This document shows positions 1 through 8,410 of a DNA stretch of 37,647 nucleotides, one piece after another. The notes under the pieces are model-generated. The model saw only the letters and a program-made list of their open reading frames with translations, was not told where the DNA came from and did no database searches. The position numbers and the translations under genes are program-made. The DNA comes from Psittacicella melopsittaci (lineage in GTDB: Bacteria > Pseudomonadota > Gammaproteobacteria > Enterobacterales > Psittacicellaceae). The stretch lies in NCBI RefSeq assembly GCF_003585925.1, contig NZ_NRJH01000057.1:1-37647 (forward strand). The letters run 5' to 3'. Within the stretch, counting starts at the first letter, position 1; each line of letters opens with the position of its first letter.

Positions 1-140
1 TAGTTTTAAAAATTAGCATAGATTAAAGCGTTGAAAAATAAGATAAATATTATATTTTAACTTTTTTATAATATTTTAAACTTTTTTTCAGTTTTGTGGC
101 ACCAGACAACTAATTACCACACTATTTAGTCAACAATTAA

Positions 141-464
141 TTAAAGTTCTTTATTTTTTCCTGCGCATTTAGGACTTTCAGGGATAATAGGTTGCTTTTC
201 CCATTCTTCAGGTGAGTAGAGTTTTAAACTTAAAGCATGAATATCATTTGCTAGCACCTCTTTGAGCACTTTGTTTACTTCACGCTGTCTTTGAATCAGT
301 TTTTGCTCTGCAAAAATACTGCTCACCATAATTACTTTATAGTGACTCCCTGCTTCTGGTCCTGCATGGTGCATATAGGATTCATCAATTACTTCTAGAT
401 GCTCAGGATTAAATTTTGCCTCAAGAAGCTGTTCAATCTTAATTTTATGAGGGTGAATAAACAT
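141..464 (-). CDS. bolA: BolA family protein (BolA type)
   Basis: A 107-residue BolA-family protein, close to the usual length of E. coli BolA. The family pairs with monothiol glutaredoxins in iron-sulfur handling, and BolA also has reported roles in morphology and stress. Visible signatures are the N-terminal helix, the segment HAGPEAGSHYKVIMVSS (about residues 32-48), the helix with RQREVNKVL, IHALSLKLYSPEEW (about 75-88) and a C-terminal SPKCAG that matches the SPPCRG tail of BolA rather than IbaG. The start codon overlaps the murA stop as TAATG, so it is probably translated by coupling with murA. The other BolA relative (1834-2103) is the IbaG type. Family certain; the BolA assignment is well supported. 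Confidence 0.9.
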   Translation of the reverse strand: MFIHPHKIKIEQLLEAKFNPEHLEVIDESYMHHAGPEAGSHYKVIMVSSIFAEQKLIQRQREVNKVLKEVLANDIHALSLKLYSPEEWEKQPIIPESPKCAGKNKEL

Positions 465-1744
465 TAAATTGACTCCTGATTTTGTTCACGGGTAATAGTG
501 CAGCCAATTTGCTTCATTCTTTGTTCTATAGCTTCATAACCACGGTCAATATGATAAATTTCATTAACATAAGTATGACCCTTAGCCACACAGCCAGCTA
601 AAACTAGTGAAATAGAAGCTCTTAAATCTGTAGCCTTCACATGAGCTCCAGATAATTGCTCTACCCCTTGAATATAAATAGTATTACCATTTTGACTTAT
701 TTTTGCTCCCATACGTTGAAGCTCAGGTACATGCATAAATCTATTTTCAAAAATAGTTTCAGTAACAACACTATTACCTTCAGCTAAACTATTTAAAAGG
801 GTAAACTGAGCTTGCATATCTGTAGCTATGCCAGGATAAGGAGCAGTTATGATATTTACTGACTTAGGTCTACGTCCCGCCATATCACATGTAATACTAT
901 TACCTGAAATGCTTATTTGAGCTCCTGCTTCGCTTAATTTAGCTAAAGTAGCTTCCATATGTTTAGGATTTACATTATGACAAGTTACTTTACTACGAGA
1001 AATAGCAGCTGCAATTAAATAAGTGCCACATTCGATGCGATCGGGAATTATTTCATAGTTACTAACCCCTTTTAATTGCTCAACACCAGTAATAGTTAGC
1101 ACCTTGCTTCCTACACCGTCAATTTTAGCTCCAAGAGCAATTAAAAAGTTACAAACGTCAACTACTTCAGGCTCCATTGCCACATTTTCAATATGCGAAA
1201 CCCCTTTAGCTAAAACGGCAGCACATACAGCCGAAACTGTTGCTCCAACTGAAACCTTATCAAAAAAGATATTTGCCCCTTTAAGTCCATCTTTGGCAGT
1301 TGCAATTACATAACCTTCATCAAACTCAATAGTTGCACCTAGCTTTTTAAGGGCATCAAGATGCATGTCAACTGGTCTTGAGCCTATAGCACAACCTCCA
1401 GGTAAAGATACTTTACCATAGCCATACTTAGCTACTAATGGTGCCAAAGCCCAAATCGACGCTCGCATTTTACTTGCTAGCTCATAAGGTACAACATAAT
1501 TTTTTATATCCTGAGGTCGAAGAACTACTTTATTATTAGCTAAATCAGCTTCAACTTGGGCACCTAAGTTTTTAAAGATATTACATGTGTATTTTATGTC
1601 CGTTAGGTTTGGAACATTATTTAAAACAATTTCTTCCGTTCCTAAAATAGCAGCAAAGAAAATTGGTAGGGCAGCATTTTTAGCTCCGCCAATTAAAATC
1701 TCTCCACCAAACTTTTGTTCACCTTGAATAATAAAGTATTCCAT
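464..1744 (-). CDS. murA: UDP-N-acetylglucosamine 1-carboxyvinyltransferase MurA
   Basis: Catalyses the first committed step of peptidoglycan synthesis in the cytoplasm, transferring enolpyruvate from PEP to UDP-GlcNAc. 426 residues, a little longer than E. coli MurA. The N-terminal GGAKNAALP carries the conserved K22-N23 pair. The catalytic loop GGCAIGSRPVD has C118 in the place of the fosfomycin-reactive Cys115 of E. coli, so the enzyme should be fosfomycin-sensitive in principle. Inside-out alpha/beta repeats are evident along the length. It lies downstream of ibaG as in E. coli, but a terminator and a promoter separate the two, so it is its own transcription unit with bolA. No strong Shine-Dalgarno is visible before ATG 1744. 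Confidence 0.98.
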   Translation of the reverse strand: MEYFIIQGEQKFGGEILIGGAKNAALPIFFAAILGTEEIVLNNVPNLTDIKYTCNIFKNLGAQVEADLANNKVVLRPQDIKNYVVPYELASKMRASIWALAPLVAKYGYGKVSLPGGCAIGSRPVDMHLDALKKLGATIEFDEGYVIATAKDGLKGANIFFDKVSVGATVSAVCAAVLAKGVSHIENVAMEPEVVDVCNFLIALGAKIDGVGSKVLTITGVEQLKGVSNYEIIPDRIECGTYLIAAAISRSKVTCHNVNPKHMEATLAKLSEAGAQISISGNSITCDMAGRRPKSVNIITAPYPGIATDMQAQFTLLNSLAEGNSVVTETIFENRFMHVPELQRMGAKISQNGNTIYIQGVEQLSGAHVKATDLRASISLVLAGCVAKGHTYVNEIYHIDRGYEAIEQRMKQIGCTITREQNQESI

Positions 1745-1788
1745 ATAATTAAATAATCCAAAACAATGAGGTTAATTTTACCCGACTT

Positions 1789-1797
1789 ATTATAGCA
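1789..1797 (-). promoter_or_regulatory. Extended -10 promoter of murA-bolA
   Basis: The minus strand reads TGCTATAAT, an extended -10 element, between the ibaG terminator and murA. Transcription would begin near 1782, giving a leader of about 38 bases. No convincing -35 hexamer is present at 17 bases, which fits an extended -10 promoter. Confidence 0.6.
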
Positions 1798-1802
1798 TAT
1801 AG

Positions 1803-1832
1803 AAAAAGCACCCAGAGAATTGGGTGCTTTTT
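1803..1832. terminator. Rho-independent terminator after ibaG
   Basis: Twelve-base-pair stem, 1803-1814 with 1821-1832, built on GCACCC/GGGTGC and flanked by A and T runs, loop of six bases. On the minus strand it directly follows the ibaG stop at 1834, ending the mla-ibaG transcript. Its symmetry would let it act on both strands. Confidence 0.9.
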
Positions 1833-1833
1833 T

Positions 1834-2103
1834 CTAGTATAAATGTTTTTGAACTTTCCATTCTTCTGGGGTAAAAGTTTTAATATGCACAGCATGAATT
1901 TCACCCGAAGAGAGAAAAGGTTTAGTTGCACGCATTATATACTGTTGTTTTTTTAATAGGCTCATATCATTAAATAATTCTGATACAGCAACTATTTTTA
2001 CGTGATTACCTTCAAGAAAAAGCTTAAAATCTTCTAATTCTAATTTTTTAAGCTCTTCACCTACACGAGCTAGTAGATCTTGTTCCACTAATACTGTCTC
2101 CAT
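1834..2103 (-). CDS. ibaG: BolA-family protein IbaG
   Basis: An 89-residue BolA-type protein of the IbaG (YrbA) branch, expected to bind glutaredoxin and Fe-S clusters. Diagnostic segments are the GNHVKIVAVSELFNDMS stretch, then KKQQ, and IHAVHIKTFTPEEW near the C-terminus, all close to E. coli IbaG. It ends the mla operon, seven bases after mlaB, which is the conserved gammaproteobacterial position. The terminator at 1803-1832 follows the stop immediately. With bolA at 141-464 the window has both BolA paralogs, one on each side of murA. Confidence 0.93.
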   Translation of the reverse strand: METVLVEQDLLARVGEELKKLELEDFKLFLEGNHVKIVAVSELFNDMSLLKKQQYIMRATKPFLSSGEIHAVHIKTFTPEEWKVQKHLY

Positions 2104-2110
2104 TTAAAAA

Positions 2111-2428
2111 TTAAAAGAATTTTGTAAAGAAATCATTTAAATCATATAGAGTAGCATAAACTTTTATTCGTTGTGCACTCTCTAGTTTTACTTGGGTATT
2201 AGTAAAATCCTTACTTTCTTCAATTAATCTTAAAACCGCAAGTAGGTACGCAAATCCTGAAGTATCAAGACTACTACACTGAGAAAAGTCAAGATAAATA
2301 GTATCACCTTTGAGGTTTTTCAATTCTTGAATAAATTGTTCTCGATTTTTATCTAAGGCTGCAACATTTACATGCGTTAGCTTGTCATCAAAAAACACAG
2401 TATGCGTACTTTGATTGATTGTATACAT
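2111..2428 (-). CDS. mlaB: STAS-domain protein MlaB
   Basis: Small cytoplasmic STAS protein that binds the ATPase MlaF and stabilises the MlaFEDB complex. 105 residues, about the family length. The STAS signature is LDFSQCSSLDTSGFAYLL (about residues 46-63), with D55-T56-S57-G58 at the start of the conserved helix. It sits between mlaC (11 bases upstream) and ibaG (7 bases downstream). Divergence from E. coli is high, as usual for MlaB, so the call rests on the fold signature plus operon position. Confidence 0.9.
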   Translation of the reverse strand: MYTINQSTHTVFFDDKLTHVNVAALDKNREQFIQELKNLKGDTIYLDFSQCSSLDTSGFAYLLAVLRLIEESKDFTNTQVKLESAQRIKVYATLYDLNDFFTKFF

Positions 2429-2439
2429 TTTTTATCTTA

Positions 2440-3105
2440 CTATTTGCTTTGGTTAATGTCGCTAAGTACGTTATTCATGTTATTTTTAACATACTCGATT
2501 AAACCTGCAACCCCTTTTTGACGTAAAATTGGTTGCCATTCAGTAGATTTTGTATTTACTAATGAAATACCTTCAGCAGTAAAGTCAATAATACCATATT
2601 GATTATTAATATTAATCATTCTAAATTGAATATTATAACTTTGATTTGTATCTACTAAAGTTACATTAGTTGTAGCTGAATTTTGTACTACTTGAGTCGT
2701 ACCTATGTTAACTTTTTGATTATTATAAAAAGACATAGCTTCGATAAAAGCATTAACCATGTAATCTTCAATTACATTTCTAAATTCAACTAGTTGTTCT
2801 CTTGTCGCTGTACGCGTATAAGTATTTAAGAGACTTAGAGAAATATAGTTAGTATTGAATAAAGGTAAAACGTTAGTTTTAATATCATTACGAAGTTGTT
2901 GATTATTAACACTTACGTCTTTGTATTTTTTAATAATCTCAATTGCATTATCAATTGCAGCTGTAGTTACAGCCGTTGGGTTAGCACGATCAACAGTACT
3001 AACATTTACAATTGCAGCTTGAGCAGGTGTTGCAACAACTATATTTAAACCTAATACAGGAAGAGCAACTAACAGAGAAACTAGAATACCTTTTACTTTT
3101 AACAT
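2440..3105 (-). CDS. mlaC: Periplasmic phospholipid carrier MlaC
   Basis: Soluble periplasmic protein that shuttles phospholipid between the outer-membrane MlaA complex and inner-membrane MlaFEDB. 221 residues with a Sec signal peptide (about residues 1-31, cleavage likely after TPAQA). The mature part fits the Tol/Ttg2D family: a helical start with KYKDVSVNNQQLRNDIK, LPLFNTNYISLSLL in place of the usual FD(F/Y) segment, and a C-terminal EGISLVNT plus WQPILRQKGVAGLIEYVKNN stretch. Gap to mlaD is 11 bases. MlaA is not in the window. Confidence 0.95.
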   Translation of the reverse strand: MLKVKGILVSLLVALPVLGLNIVVATPAQAAIVNVSTVDRANPTAVTTAAIDNAIEIIKKYKDVSVNNQQLRNDIKTNVLPLFNTNYISLSLLNTYTRTATREQLVEFRNVIEDYMVNAFIEAMSFYNNQKVNIGTTQVVQNSATTNVTLVDTNQSYNIQFRMININNQYGIIDFTAEGISLVNTKSTEWQPILRQKGVAGLIEYVKNNMNNVLSDINQSK

Positions 3106-3116
3106 TTTAAATTCCT

Positions 3117-3584
3117 TTATTTATCACCGAAAGCAAATTTAGAAATTAAGTCTTCTAAATCAATTGCTGATACAGTGTTGGTAATAACTGAACCATTAGT
3201 TAACATTTTAGTTGTTCCAGGCATATCAAAACCTACTCGTAGGTCTAAATATTTATCACCTAGAATACCATTTGTTTTTACAGATAAAGTCGAATTATCT
3301 GGAATTTCATTAAATTGTTTTTCGATTTTAATTGTAACTTTAGGTTCGTAAGTAACTGGATCTAAAGAAATATTTTCTACATAACCGATTTGTAAACCAC
3401 CAATTTTTACGGCAGCGTTATCTTTTAGACCGTTAATATTAGTAAAGGTTGCTGAAACTGAATAGTAGTCTTTTGCACTATTGAAAAACTTAAAGCCTAT
3501 ATTCAATGACATATAGACAAAGCAACCAATTACAAAAAGAATAAATAATCCAACGAGAAATTGAATTTTAGCTGAAACTCTCAT
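3117..3584 (-). CDS. mlaD: MCE-domain phospholipid transport protein MlaD
   Basis: Inner-membrane-anchored protein that forms the hexameric MCE ring on the periplasmic side of MlaFEDB. 155 residues; one N-terminal membrane segment (about residues 9-28) and one MCE domain from about 40 to 125, with ATFTNINGLKDNAAVKIGGLQIGYV and GILGDKYLDLRVGF matching E. coli MlaD. The C-terminal IDLEDLISKFAFGDK aligns with E. coli LEDLIGQFLYGSK, after which E. coli has a further disordered tail that is absent here. Gap to mlaE is six bases. Confidence 0.96.
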   Translation of the reverse strand: MRVSAKIQFLVGLFILFVIGCFVYMSLNIGFKFFNSAKDYYSVSATFTNINGLKDNAAVKIGGLQIGYVENISLDPVTYEPKVTIKIEKQFNEIPDNSTLSVKTNGILGDKYLDLRVGFDMPGTTKMLTNGSVITNTVSAIDLEDLISKFAFGDK

Positions 3585-3590
3585 TTTTAA

Positions 3591-4361
3591 TTAACCAAAT
3601 AAATAAATTGTAATTAGCACGTCAATAAATAAAATTCCTAAAGATGAAACTACTACAGTATCTGTAGTTGCTTTAGAAACCCCTTCTGAGTTAGGAATAC
3701 ATGTATAACCTTTGTATACAGCAACCCAAGAAATAAAGAAGGCAAATAAAATAGATTTATAGAAACCGTGCAGGAAATCATCTAAATTAGTATAACTTTG
3801 AATAGATCCCCAGAAATTTGCGTAAGGAATCTGTTTCCAATCAATACCAACTAAAGCGGATGCAAGTATAGCTAAAGCCATAAAAGCAATAGTTAATAAT
3901 GGCATAGAAATTATTGAAGCCCAAAAACGAGGAGCAATAATTCTTCTTAGGGGGTTTACAGCCATCATCTCTAAAGAGCTAAGTTGTTCGGTAGACTTCA
4001 TTAATGCAATCTCTGCGGTTAAGGATGAACCTGCACGACCTGCATAAAGTAAACCTGTTACTACTGGAGCTAACTCACGGAGTACTGCAATTGCAGTCAT
4101 AGTACCAACAAAAGATTCAGCACTAAAAGTGGTTAAAGCTTGATAAGATTGTAGTGCTAAAACTGCCCCAATAAAAAACCCTGCTATACCTATAATAGGT
4201 AATGATCTTACAGCTAAGTTATAAATTTGTTTAATTACAAGGGGAAAATGGCGTAGGTCTGGTTTTGCTATTAAAGATTGTAATAACATTAATCCTGCAT
4301 AACCTACATTAACAATAAAATTAATAAACCATTGCCCTAATTTTTGAATTAGTACAATCAT
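3591..4361 (-). CDS. mlaE: Phospholipid ABC transporter permease MlaE
   Basis: Permease subunit of the MlaFEDB complex in the inner membrane. 256 residues, close to E. coli MlaE (260). It shows the conserved ALQSYQALTTFSAESFVGTM segment, the coupling region LAPVVTGLLYAGRAGSSLTAEIALMKSTEQLSSLEMMAVNP and several hydrophobic helices to the C-terminus. It is in the operon behind mlaF with an eight-base gap. Nothing anomalous. Confidence 0.97.
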   Translation of the reverse strand: MIVLIQKLGQWFINFIVNVGYAGLMLLQSLIAKPDLRHFPLVIKQIYNLAVRSLPIIGIAGFFIGAVLALQSYQALTTFSAESFVGTMTAIAVLRELAPVVTGLLYAGRAGSSLTAEIALMKSTEQLSSLEMMAVNPLRRIIAPRFWASIISMPLLTIAFMALAILASALVGIDWKQIPYANFWGSIQSYTNLDDFLHGFYKSILFAFFISWVAVYKGYTCIPNSEGVSKATTDTVVVSSLGILFIDVLITIYLFG

Positions 4362-4369
4362 AATAAAAA

Positions 4370-5194
4370 TTATTTAGCGTCTTTATCAACTTGAGCAAAA
4401 AGCTCAGTTTGATAATCTGGAGCTGGTTTATGGAATGAAATAGGACCATCAGACGATGCAGTTAAGAACTGAACCACATATGGGTCCTTACATGCTTTAA
4501 CTTCTTCAGCAGTTCCTTCAAAAAGAACTTTACCATCCATAAGAATATAGCAGTAGTCCGCAATAGTTAATACTTCTTGAATATCGTGCGTAACTACAAT
4601 CGAAGTTAAACCAGCAGTTTGATTTAAATCTTTAATTAATTTAACGATTACCCCAAATGAAATTGGATCCTGACCCGCAAAAGGCTCATCATACATAATT
4701 AATTCAGGATCTAAAGAAACAGCTCGAGCAAGAGCAACACGTCTTTGCATCCCCCCCGATAGCTCACTTGGAAATAACTCATGCGTTCCACGTAAACCAA
4801 CTGCTTGGAGCTTCATTAGTACTATCATACGGATCATTTCTTCACTTAAATCCGTATGTTCGCGTAAGGCATATGCCACATTATCAAAAACTGACATATC
4901 ATTGAATAGAGTTGCTGATTGGAACAACATCCCCATATTCTTACGCATATCATATAAATCTTTTGTTGAAGCAAAACTAATTGATTCCCCGTTAAAGAGA
5001 ATATCACCTTTATCAGGTATGAGCTGACCACCAATTAACTTTAGCAATGTGGTTTTACCTATACCTGAAGGTCCCATTACTGCAGTAATTTTCCCCTTTG
5101 CAAAATTCATAGTAAGGTTTGAATAGATTTTATTACTGCCACGAGAGAAATCAATTCCTTTTACTTCAACGATATTATTGTTTGTTGCAGACAT
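4370..5194 (-). CDS. mlaF: Phospholipid ABC transporter ATPase MlaF
   Basis: Cytoplasmic ATPase that powers the Mla transporter. 274 residues. Walker A GPSGIGKTT at 41-49, Q-loop around MLFQSATLFNDMSVFDNVAY, ABC signature LSGGMQRRVALARA, Walker B LIMYDEPFAGQDP and H-loop VTHD are all intact. First gene of the mla operon. The promoter candidate at 5319-5347 lies about 125 bases upstream, facing the start of gmhA. ATG 5194 matches the usual N-terminus of the family. Confidence 0.97.
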   Translation of the reverse strand: MSATNNNIVEVKGIDFSRGSNKIYSNLTMNFAKGKITAVMGPSGIGKTTLLKLIGGQLIPDKGDILFNGESISFASTKDLYDMRKNMGMLFQSATLFNDMSVFDNVAYALREHTDLSEEMIRMIVLMKLQAVGLRGTHELFPSELSGGMQRRVALARAVSLDPELIMYDEPFAGQDPISFGVIVKLIKDLNQTAGLTSIVVTHDIQEVLTIADYCYILMDGKVLFEGTAEEVKACKDPYVVQFLTASSDGPISFHKPAPDYQTELFAQVDKDAK

Positions 5195-5318
5195 AAATTT
5201 TGTGTTTATCTTTTATGTGTTTTGTTGATGATATATAAATATATCGGTTAAAAATCAAAAATAAACCTTGTTGTAGTAAAATATAATTTATTGTTTTTAT
5301 TATGATTTCCGAAAGATT

Positions 5319-5347
5319 ATTATATAATAAATAACAAAGGTTGTCAC
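5319..5347 (-). promoter_or_regulatory. Sigma-70-type promoter of the mla operon
   Basis: On the minus strand GTGACA (5347-5342) and TATAAT (5324-5319) are separated by exactly 17 bases. The leader to mlaF would be about 118 bases. The same stretch is the gmhA upstream region; a plus-strand TATAAT overlaps at 5323-5328 without a good -35, so the two units may share this bidirectional region. Confidence 0.6.
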
Positions 5348-5397
5348 AAGAAAAAGTGAACACTCAGTTAATATTTAATTTACTTTTAAGGTTTTTT

Positions 5398-5985
5398 ATG
5401 AGCATCGACATTATTAAACAAGAACTGCTTGAGGCCAAAAGTACACTAGAAAAAGTTCTCGAAAACAAAGAACTCTTAAATCGTTTAAATAATGCAGCCG
5501 CAATAATGGTTGAAGCATTAAAAAACGGAAATAAAATTATTAGTTGCGGAAACGGTGGTTCTCACTGTGATGCCATGCACTTTGCCGAAGAGCTATCAGG
5601 TCGTTATCGTCAAGACCGACCAGCTTACGCCGCTATAGCAATCTCTGATGTATCCCATATTACTTGTGTGGGTAACGACTATGGCTTTGAATATGTTTTT
5701 AGTCGATATGTTGAAGGACTGGGTAAACCAGGTGATGTCCTTCTTGCAATTACTACCTCTGGTAGCTCAGAAAATGTTGTAAATGCTTGTCACGCTGCTA
5801 AAAAAGCAGATATGAAAGTTATTGCCTTAACAGGTAAAGACGGAGGTACTTTATTCAAATATGCTAACTTAACAGACGTTGAGTTACGTGTACCTCATGT
5901 TGGTTATGCAGATCGCATTCAAGAAGTTCACATTAAATTTATTCACATTTTAATTATGCTCATTGAACAGGGCCTTGCAGCATAA
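5398..5985 (+). CDS. gmhA: Phosphoheptose isomerase GmhA
   Basis: Converts sedoheptulose 7-phosphate to D-glycero-D-manno-heptose 7-phosphate, the first step of heptose supply for the LPS inner core. The chosen start is ATG 5398, six bases after AAGG (5388-5391), giving 195 residues (E. coli 192). SIS-domain signatures are [51 protein letters not shown] and the C-terminal [20 protein letters not shown] with the zinc/catalytic Glu-His cluster. Monocistronic: divergent from mlaF and followed by a terminator shared with the converging gene. Confidence 0.97.
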   Translation: MSIDIIKQELLEAKSTLEKVLENKELLNRLNNAAAIMVEALKNGNKIISCGNGGSHCDAMHFAEELSGRYRQDRPAYAAIAISDVSHITCVGNDYGFEYVFSRYVEGLGKPGDVLLAITTSGSSENVVNACHAAKKADMKVIALTGKDGGTLFKYANLTDVELRVPHVGYADRIQEVHIKFIHILIMLIEQGLAA

Positions 5986-5996
5986 TAACAAAAATT

Positions 5997-6018
5997 CCTC
6001 TGACTTTAGGGTCAGAGG
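5997..6018. terminator. Convergent terminator, gmhA and 6023-7192
   Basis: Stem CCTCTGAC (5997-6004) with GTCAGAGG (6011-6018), loop of six, TTTT after it on the plus strand and AATTTT after it on the minus strand. It lies between two converging genes, five bases beyond the minus-strand stop at 6023. Confidence 0.85.
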
Positions 6019-6022
6019 TTTT

Positions 6023-7192
6023 CTATTTATTACTCTTTGTACTAAATTCCCAATCTACATCCGCTAAATCCTTCCAAACCTCTTCAACGTCAGTTGGACA
6101 GCCGTTCTTTTGTAATCTACTAACATAAACTTGAGCTTTTTTAATTAAAGTTGGTAAAGCTAGAGCAATTTCTTTCTTTTCCTCTTCTTGAACAAAAAGA
6201 ATAAAAATGTACTTAGCTTTTAAGCCCGCACTTAATTTGTAAATACACGGCTGTTTTAAACAAACAAGGTGAAGTTTAGAATGAGGCTGTTCATTTGCTA
6301 TTACGCGTAAAAATACTGCCTGCTCACCTATATATTGTGAACCCTGTAAATCACGGTAAACGACTTCTCGAATTAAATTGTTAATTTTTTTAGTATTAAA
6401 ATGTTTAAACTCGCGCTTAATTACTTCTAGATAAATAGATTTAACTCGCTCTCCTTGCAAGTCTAAATAAATAGAGTCAGTGTTAACCAAAGAGATAAAA
6501 TTGGTCAAAGCATGAGTTACATCAGGTAATTTAAAGTCATTACCGTTATAATCACACCCCAAAGTAACCTTAGCTATGCTTACATTATCTTGCTCGGTTA
6601 CAGGACTTAACTTAATAAAAGTGTTGGCAAGAATACTCGAAGCTAAAGCTTGCTCGCTTACAGTTATTTTTTCTCCTGCTATTTCTTTACCTTTTAAATC
6701 TATTTCTACTACCGAATATTTATATTGGTTGAGAAATTGATTGGCACTATTACGGGAAAAGTTAGAACTTATTTCAGGCTCTAAATGTAAATTAACTGTT
6801 GGCGTTTGCGTTTTAAGTTCCTGGGCAAAGGCATTATTAAATTGCTCTAATTCTGCTGGATGAGAACTTATTTTTTCAGATACGGCAATGAACTTTTGTT
6901 GTGCATAATCCGCCTGATACGGCAAACCTTTTTCTCCTGTCAGATCATAAACAGTTTGACTCGTATCAATGATTGCTCGATGTTCATTTTCATCTTCTTT
7001 ACCTACATTTGCCTGACAAAGGTAAGTTTTAGGAAGATTAATTTCGGCATGAGGAGCGAGAGAAACAAGCAATTTTTTTACATGATACCCTTTGTTTTTC
7101 TCACTTCCATCATACTTTTGTACAATTATTTTTTTATTCTTATCTCTTTCGACCAGAATAAAATTTAATAATTTTTTTATAAAACCAGCCAT
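6023..7192 (-). CDS. Unknown protein with degenerate PTS-like domains (EIIA-Ntr-like C-terminus)
   Basis: 389 residues, not a protein I recognise as a named family. The C-terminal part (about 265-380) can be laid on PtsN (EIIA-Ntr): a segment with QPHSKL at 302-307 sits where PtsN has IPHGKL around its phosphorylated His73 (here H304), followed by LKQPCIYKLSAGLKAKYIFILFV against LEQPIAFDAIDNQPVDLLFALLV, and then the final helix pair ending DVEEVWKDL. Residues about 170-262 resemble an HPr fold, with DYNGNDFKLPDVTHALTNFI and a final strand-helix, but lack the GLHARPA phosphosite. The N-terminal 125 residues contain GYHVKKL, perhaps another HPr remnant. It follows lptB by three bases, where E. 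coli has rpoN-hpf-ptsN. These similarities are by-eye inference. No signal peptide or membrane segment. Confidence 0.6.
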   Translation of the reverse strand: MAGFIKKLLNFILVERDKNKKIIVQKYDGSEKNKGYHVKKLLVSLAPHAEINLPKTYLCQANVGKEDENEHRAIIDTSQTVYDLTGEKGLPYQADYAQQKFIAVSEKISSHPAELEQFNNAFAQELKTQTPTVNLHLEPEISSNFSRNSANQFLNQYKYSVVEIDLKGKEIAGEKITVSEQALASSILANTFIKLSPVTEQDNVSIAKVTLGCDYNGNDFKLPDVTHALTNFISLVNTDSIYLDLQGERVKSIYLEVIKREFKHFNTKKINNLIREVVYRDLQGSQYIGEQAVFLRVIANEQPHSKLHLVCLKQPCIYKLSAGLKAKYIFILFVQEEEKKEIALALPTLIKKAQVYVSRLQKNGCPTDVEEVWKDLADVDWEFSTKSNK

Positions 7193-7195
7193 AGA

Positions 7196-7921
7196 TTATA
7201 GATAGTCTTTAGGAATATATAATTCCTGCACTCTTTCATTTGCTTTAACTTCATCAGGAGTCCCTGAAGCTATAACATGACCTTGACCTATAATATATGC
7301 TCGGTCACAGATTTCGAGAGTAGCTTTTACGTTGTGATCGGTAATTAAAATACCTATCCCCAAGTTTTTTAAAGCATAGATATTATTTTTTATATCTTCA
7401 ACCGAAATAGGGTCTACGCCCGCAAATGGCTCATCAAGCAAAATGAATTTTGGGTTGGCAGCCAATGCTCTGGCAATCTCGACACGGCGTTTTTCCCCAC
7501 CTGATAAAGCTTGCCCTACAGAGTCTACAATATGCGTAATATGGAACTGCTCAAGAAGTCGATTTAATTCTTCTTCTCTTTGCTCTTCATTTAAATCTTT
7601 GCGCAATTGTAAGACTGAATAAATATTGTCGCGGACACTTAATTGACGAAAAATACTTACTTCTTGCGGTAAATAACCTATCCCCATTTGTGCTCTTTTA
7701 TAAATTGGGAGATTAGTTATACATTGATCGTCAATAAAAATATCGCCAGAGTCTTGTTCAACTAAGCCGACAATAGTATAGAAGGTAGTTGTTTTACCAG
7801 CCCCGTTTGGACCAAGCAAAACTACTATTTCACCTGATTTTACTTCTAGGCTAACATCTTCAACTATAGGTCTTTTATAAGACTTAGCAATATTTTTTAC
7901 AGATAATTTATGTTCGGTCAT
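7196..7921 (-). CDS. lptB: LPS export ABC transporter ATPase LptB
   Basis: Cytoplasmic ATPase of the LptB2FGC complex, which extracts LPS from the inner membrane. 241 residues as in E. coli. Walker A GPNGAGKTTTF, signature LSGGEKRRVEIARAL, Walker B FILLDEPFAGVDP and the switch histidine ITDHNVK are intact, and the LptB-typical C-terminal Tyr-Leu stretch is present. Two bases separate it from lptA, as expected for a translationally linked pair. lptF and lptG are not in the window. Confidence 0.98.
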   Translation of the reverse strand: MTEHKLSVKNIAKSYKRPIVEDVSLEVKSGEIVVLLGPNGAGKTTTFYTIVGLVEQDSGDIFIDDQCITNLPIYKRAQMGIGYLPQEVSIFRQLSVRDNIYSVLQLRKDLNEEQREEELNRLLEQFHITHIVDSVGQALSGGEKRRVEIARALAANPKFILLDEPFAGVDPISVEDIKNNIYALKNLGIGILITDHNVKATLEICDRAYIIGQGHVIASGTPDEVKANERVQELYIPKDYL

Positions 7922-7922
7922 C

Positions 7923-8399
7923 TTATTCCTTTACATTATTAATTACTGTAATCACTTGGCTACCACTGTTACCAGAGGCATTTATATTACCTGTTTGCGT
8001 GTTGTACACTAAAGTTTTACCTGTAATTTTATTGCCATTTAATGTGGCAGTACCATCATTGGCGGTTATTAAGTTCGCATTTACATCAAATTGTAGTCTT
8101 TCACATACTAATTTGAAATTTTTCTCGTCATTTAGTACTGTAACATTTTTACCCGTAGCAACTATTGTTCGTTTGCCATTAATTGAGGTTACAACTACTC
8201 TATCAGCAGTAATTGTTGTGGTTTGATTATAAACAACGACAACATTACCCACAAAAACCGAACGTAGGTTACCATCATTTAACTGCTCTAATTCTTGGCT
8301 GTTAGACTTGATTGAAACCGTATTACCTTGGTTAGCAAATGAGTACAGAGGAAAAATTAAAATAATCGAAGCTAAAATATACTTAAAAAGTTTTAACAT
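7923..8399 (-). CDS. lptA: LPS transport periplasmic protein LptA
   Basis: Periplasmic beta-jellyroll protein that bridges LptC and LptD in the LPS export chain. 158 residues (E. coli 185). Signal peptide about residues 1-22, cleavage near SFA. The mature part carries OstA/LptA-type strands: SVFVGNVVVVYNQTTTITADRVVV, then LITANDGTATLNGNKITGKTLVYNTQTG. Slightly short at the N- and C-terminal ends but with the expected core. Lies between lptC and lptB. Confidence 0.93.
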   Translation of the reverse strand: MLKLFKYILASIILIFPLYSFANQGNTVSIKSNSQELEQLNDGNLRSVFVGNVVVVYNQTTTITADRVVVTSINGKRTIVATGKNVTVLNDEKNFKLVCERLQFDVNANLITANDGTATLNGNKITGKTLVYNTQTGNINASGNSGSQVITVINNVKE

Positions 8400-8410
8400 T
8401 TTTATAAAAA

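Noticed and set aside
5341..5397. Longer GmhA from TTG 5341 adding 19 residues
   Set aside because: ATG 5398 has AAGG at the right distance and matches the family N-terminus; the extension also overlaps the presumed mla promoter.
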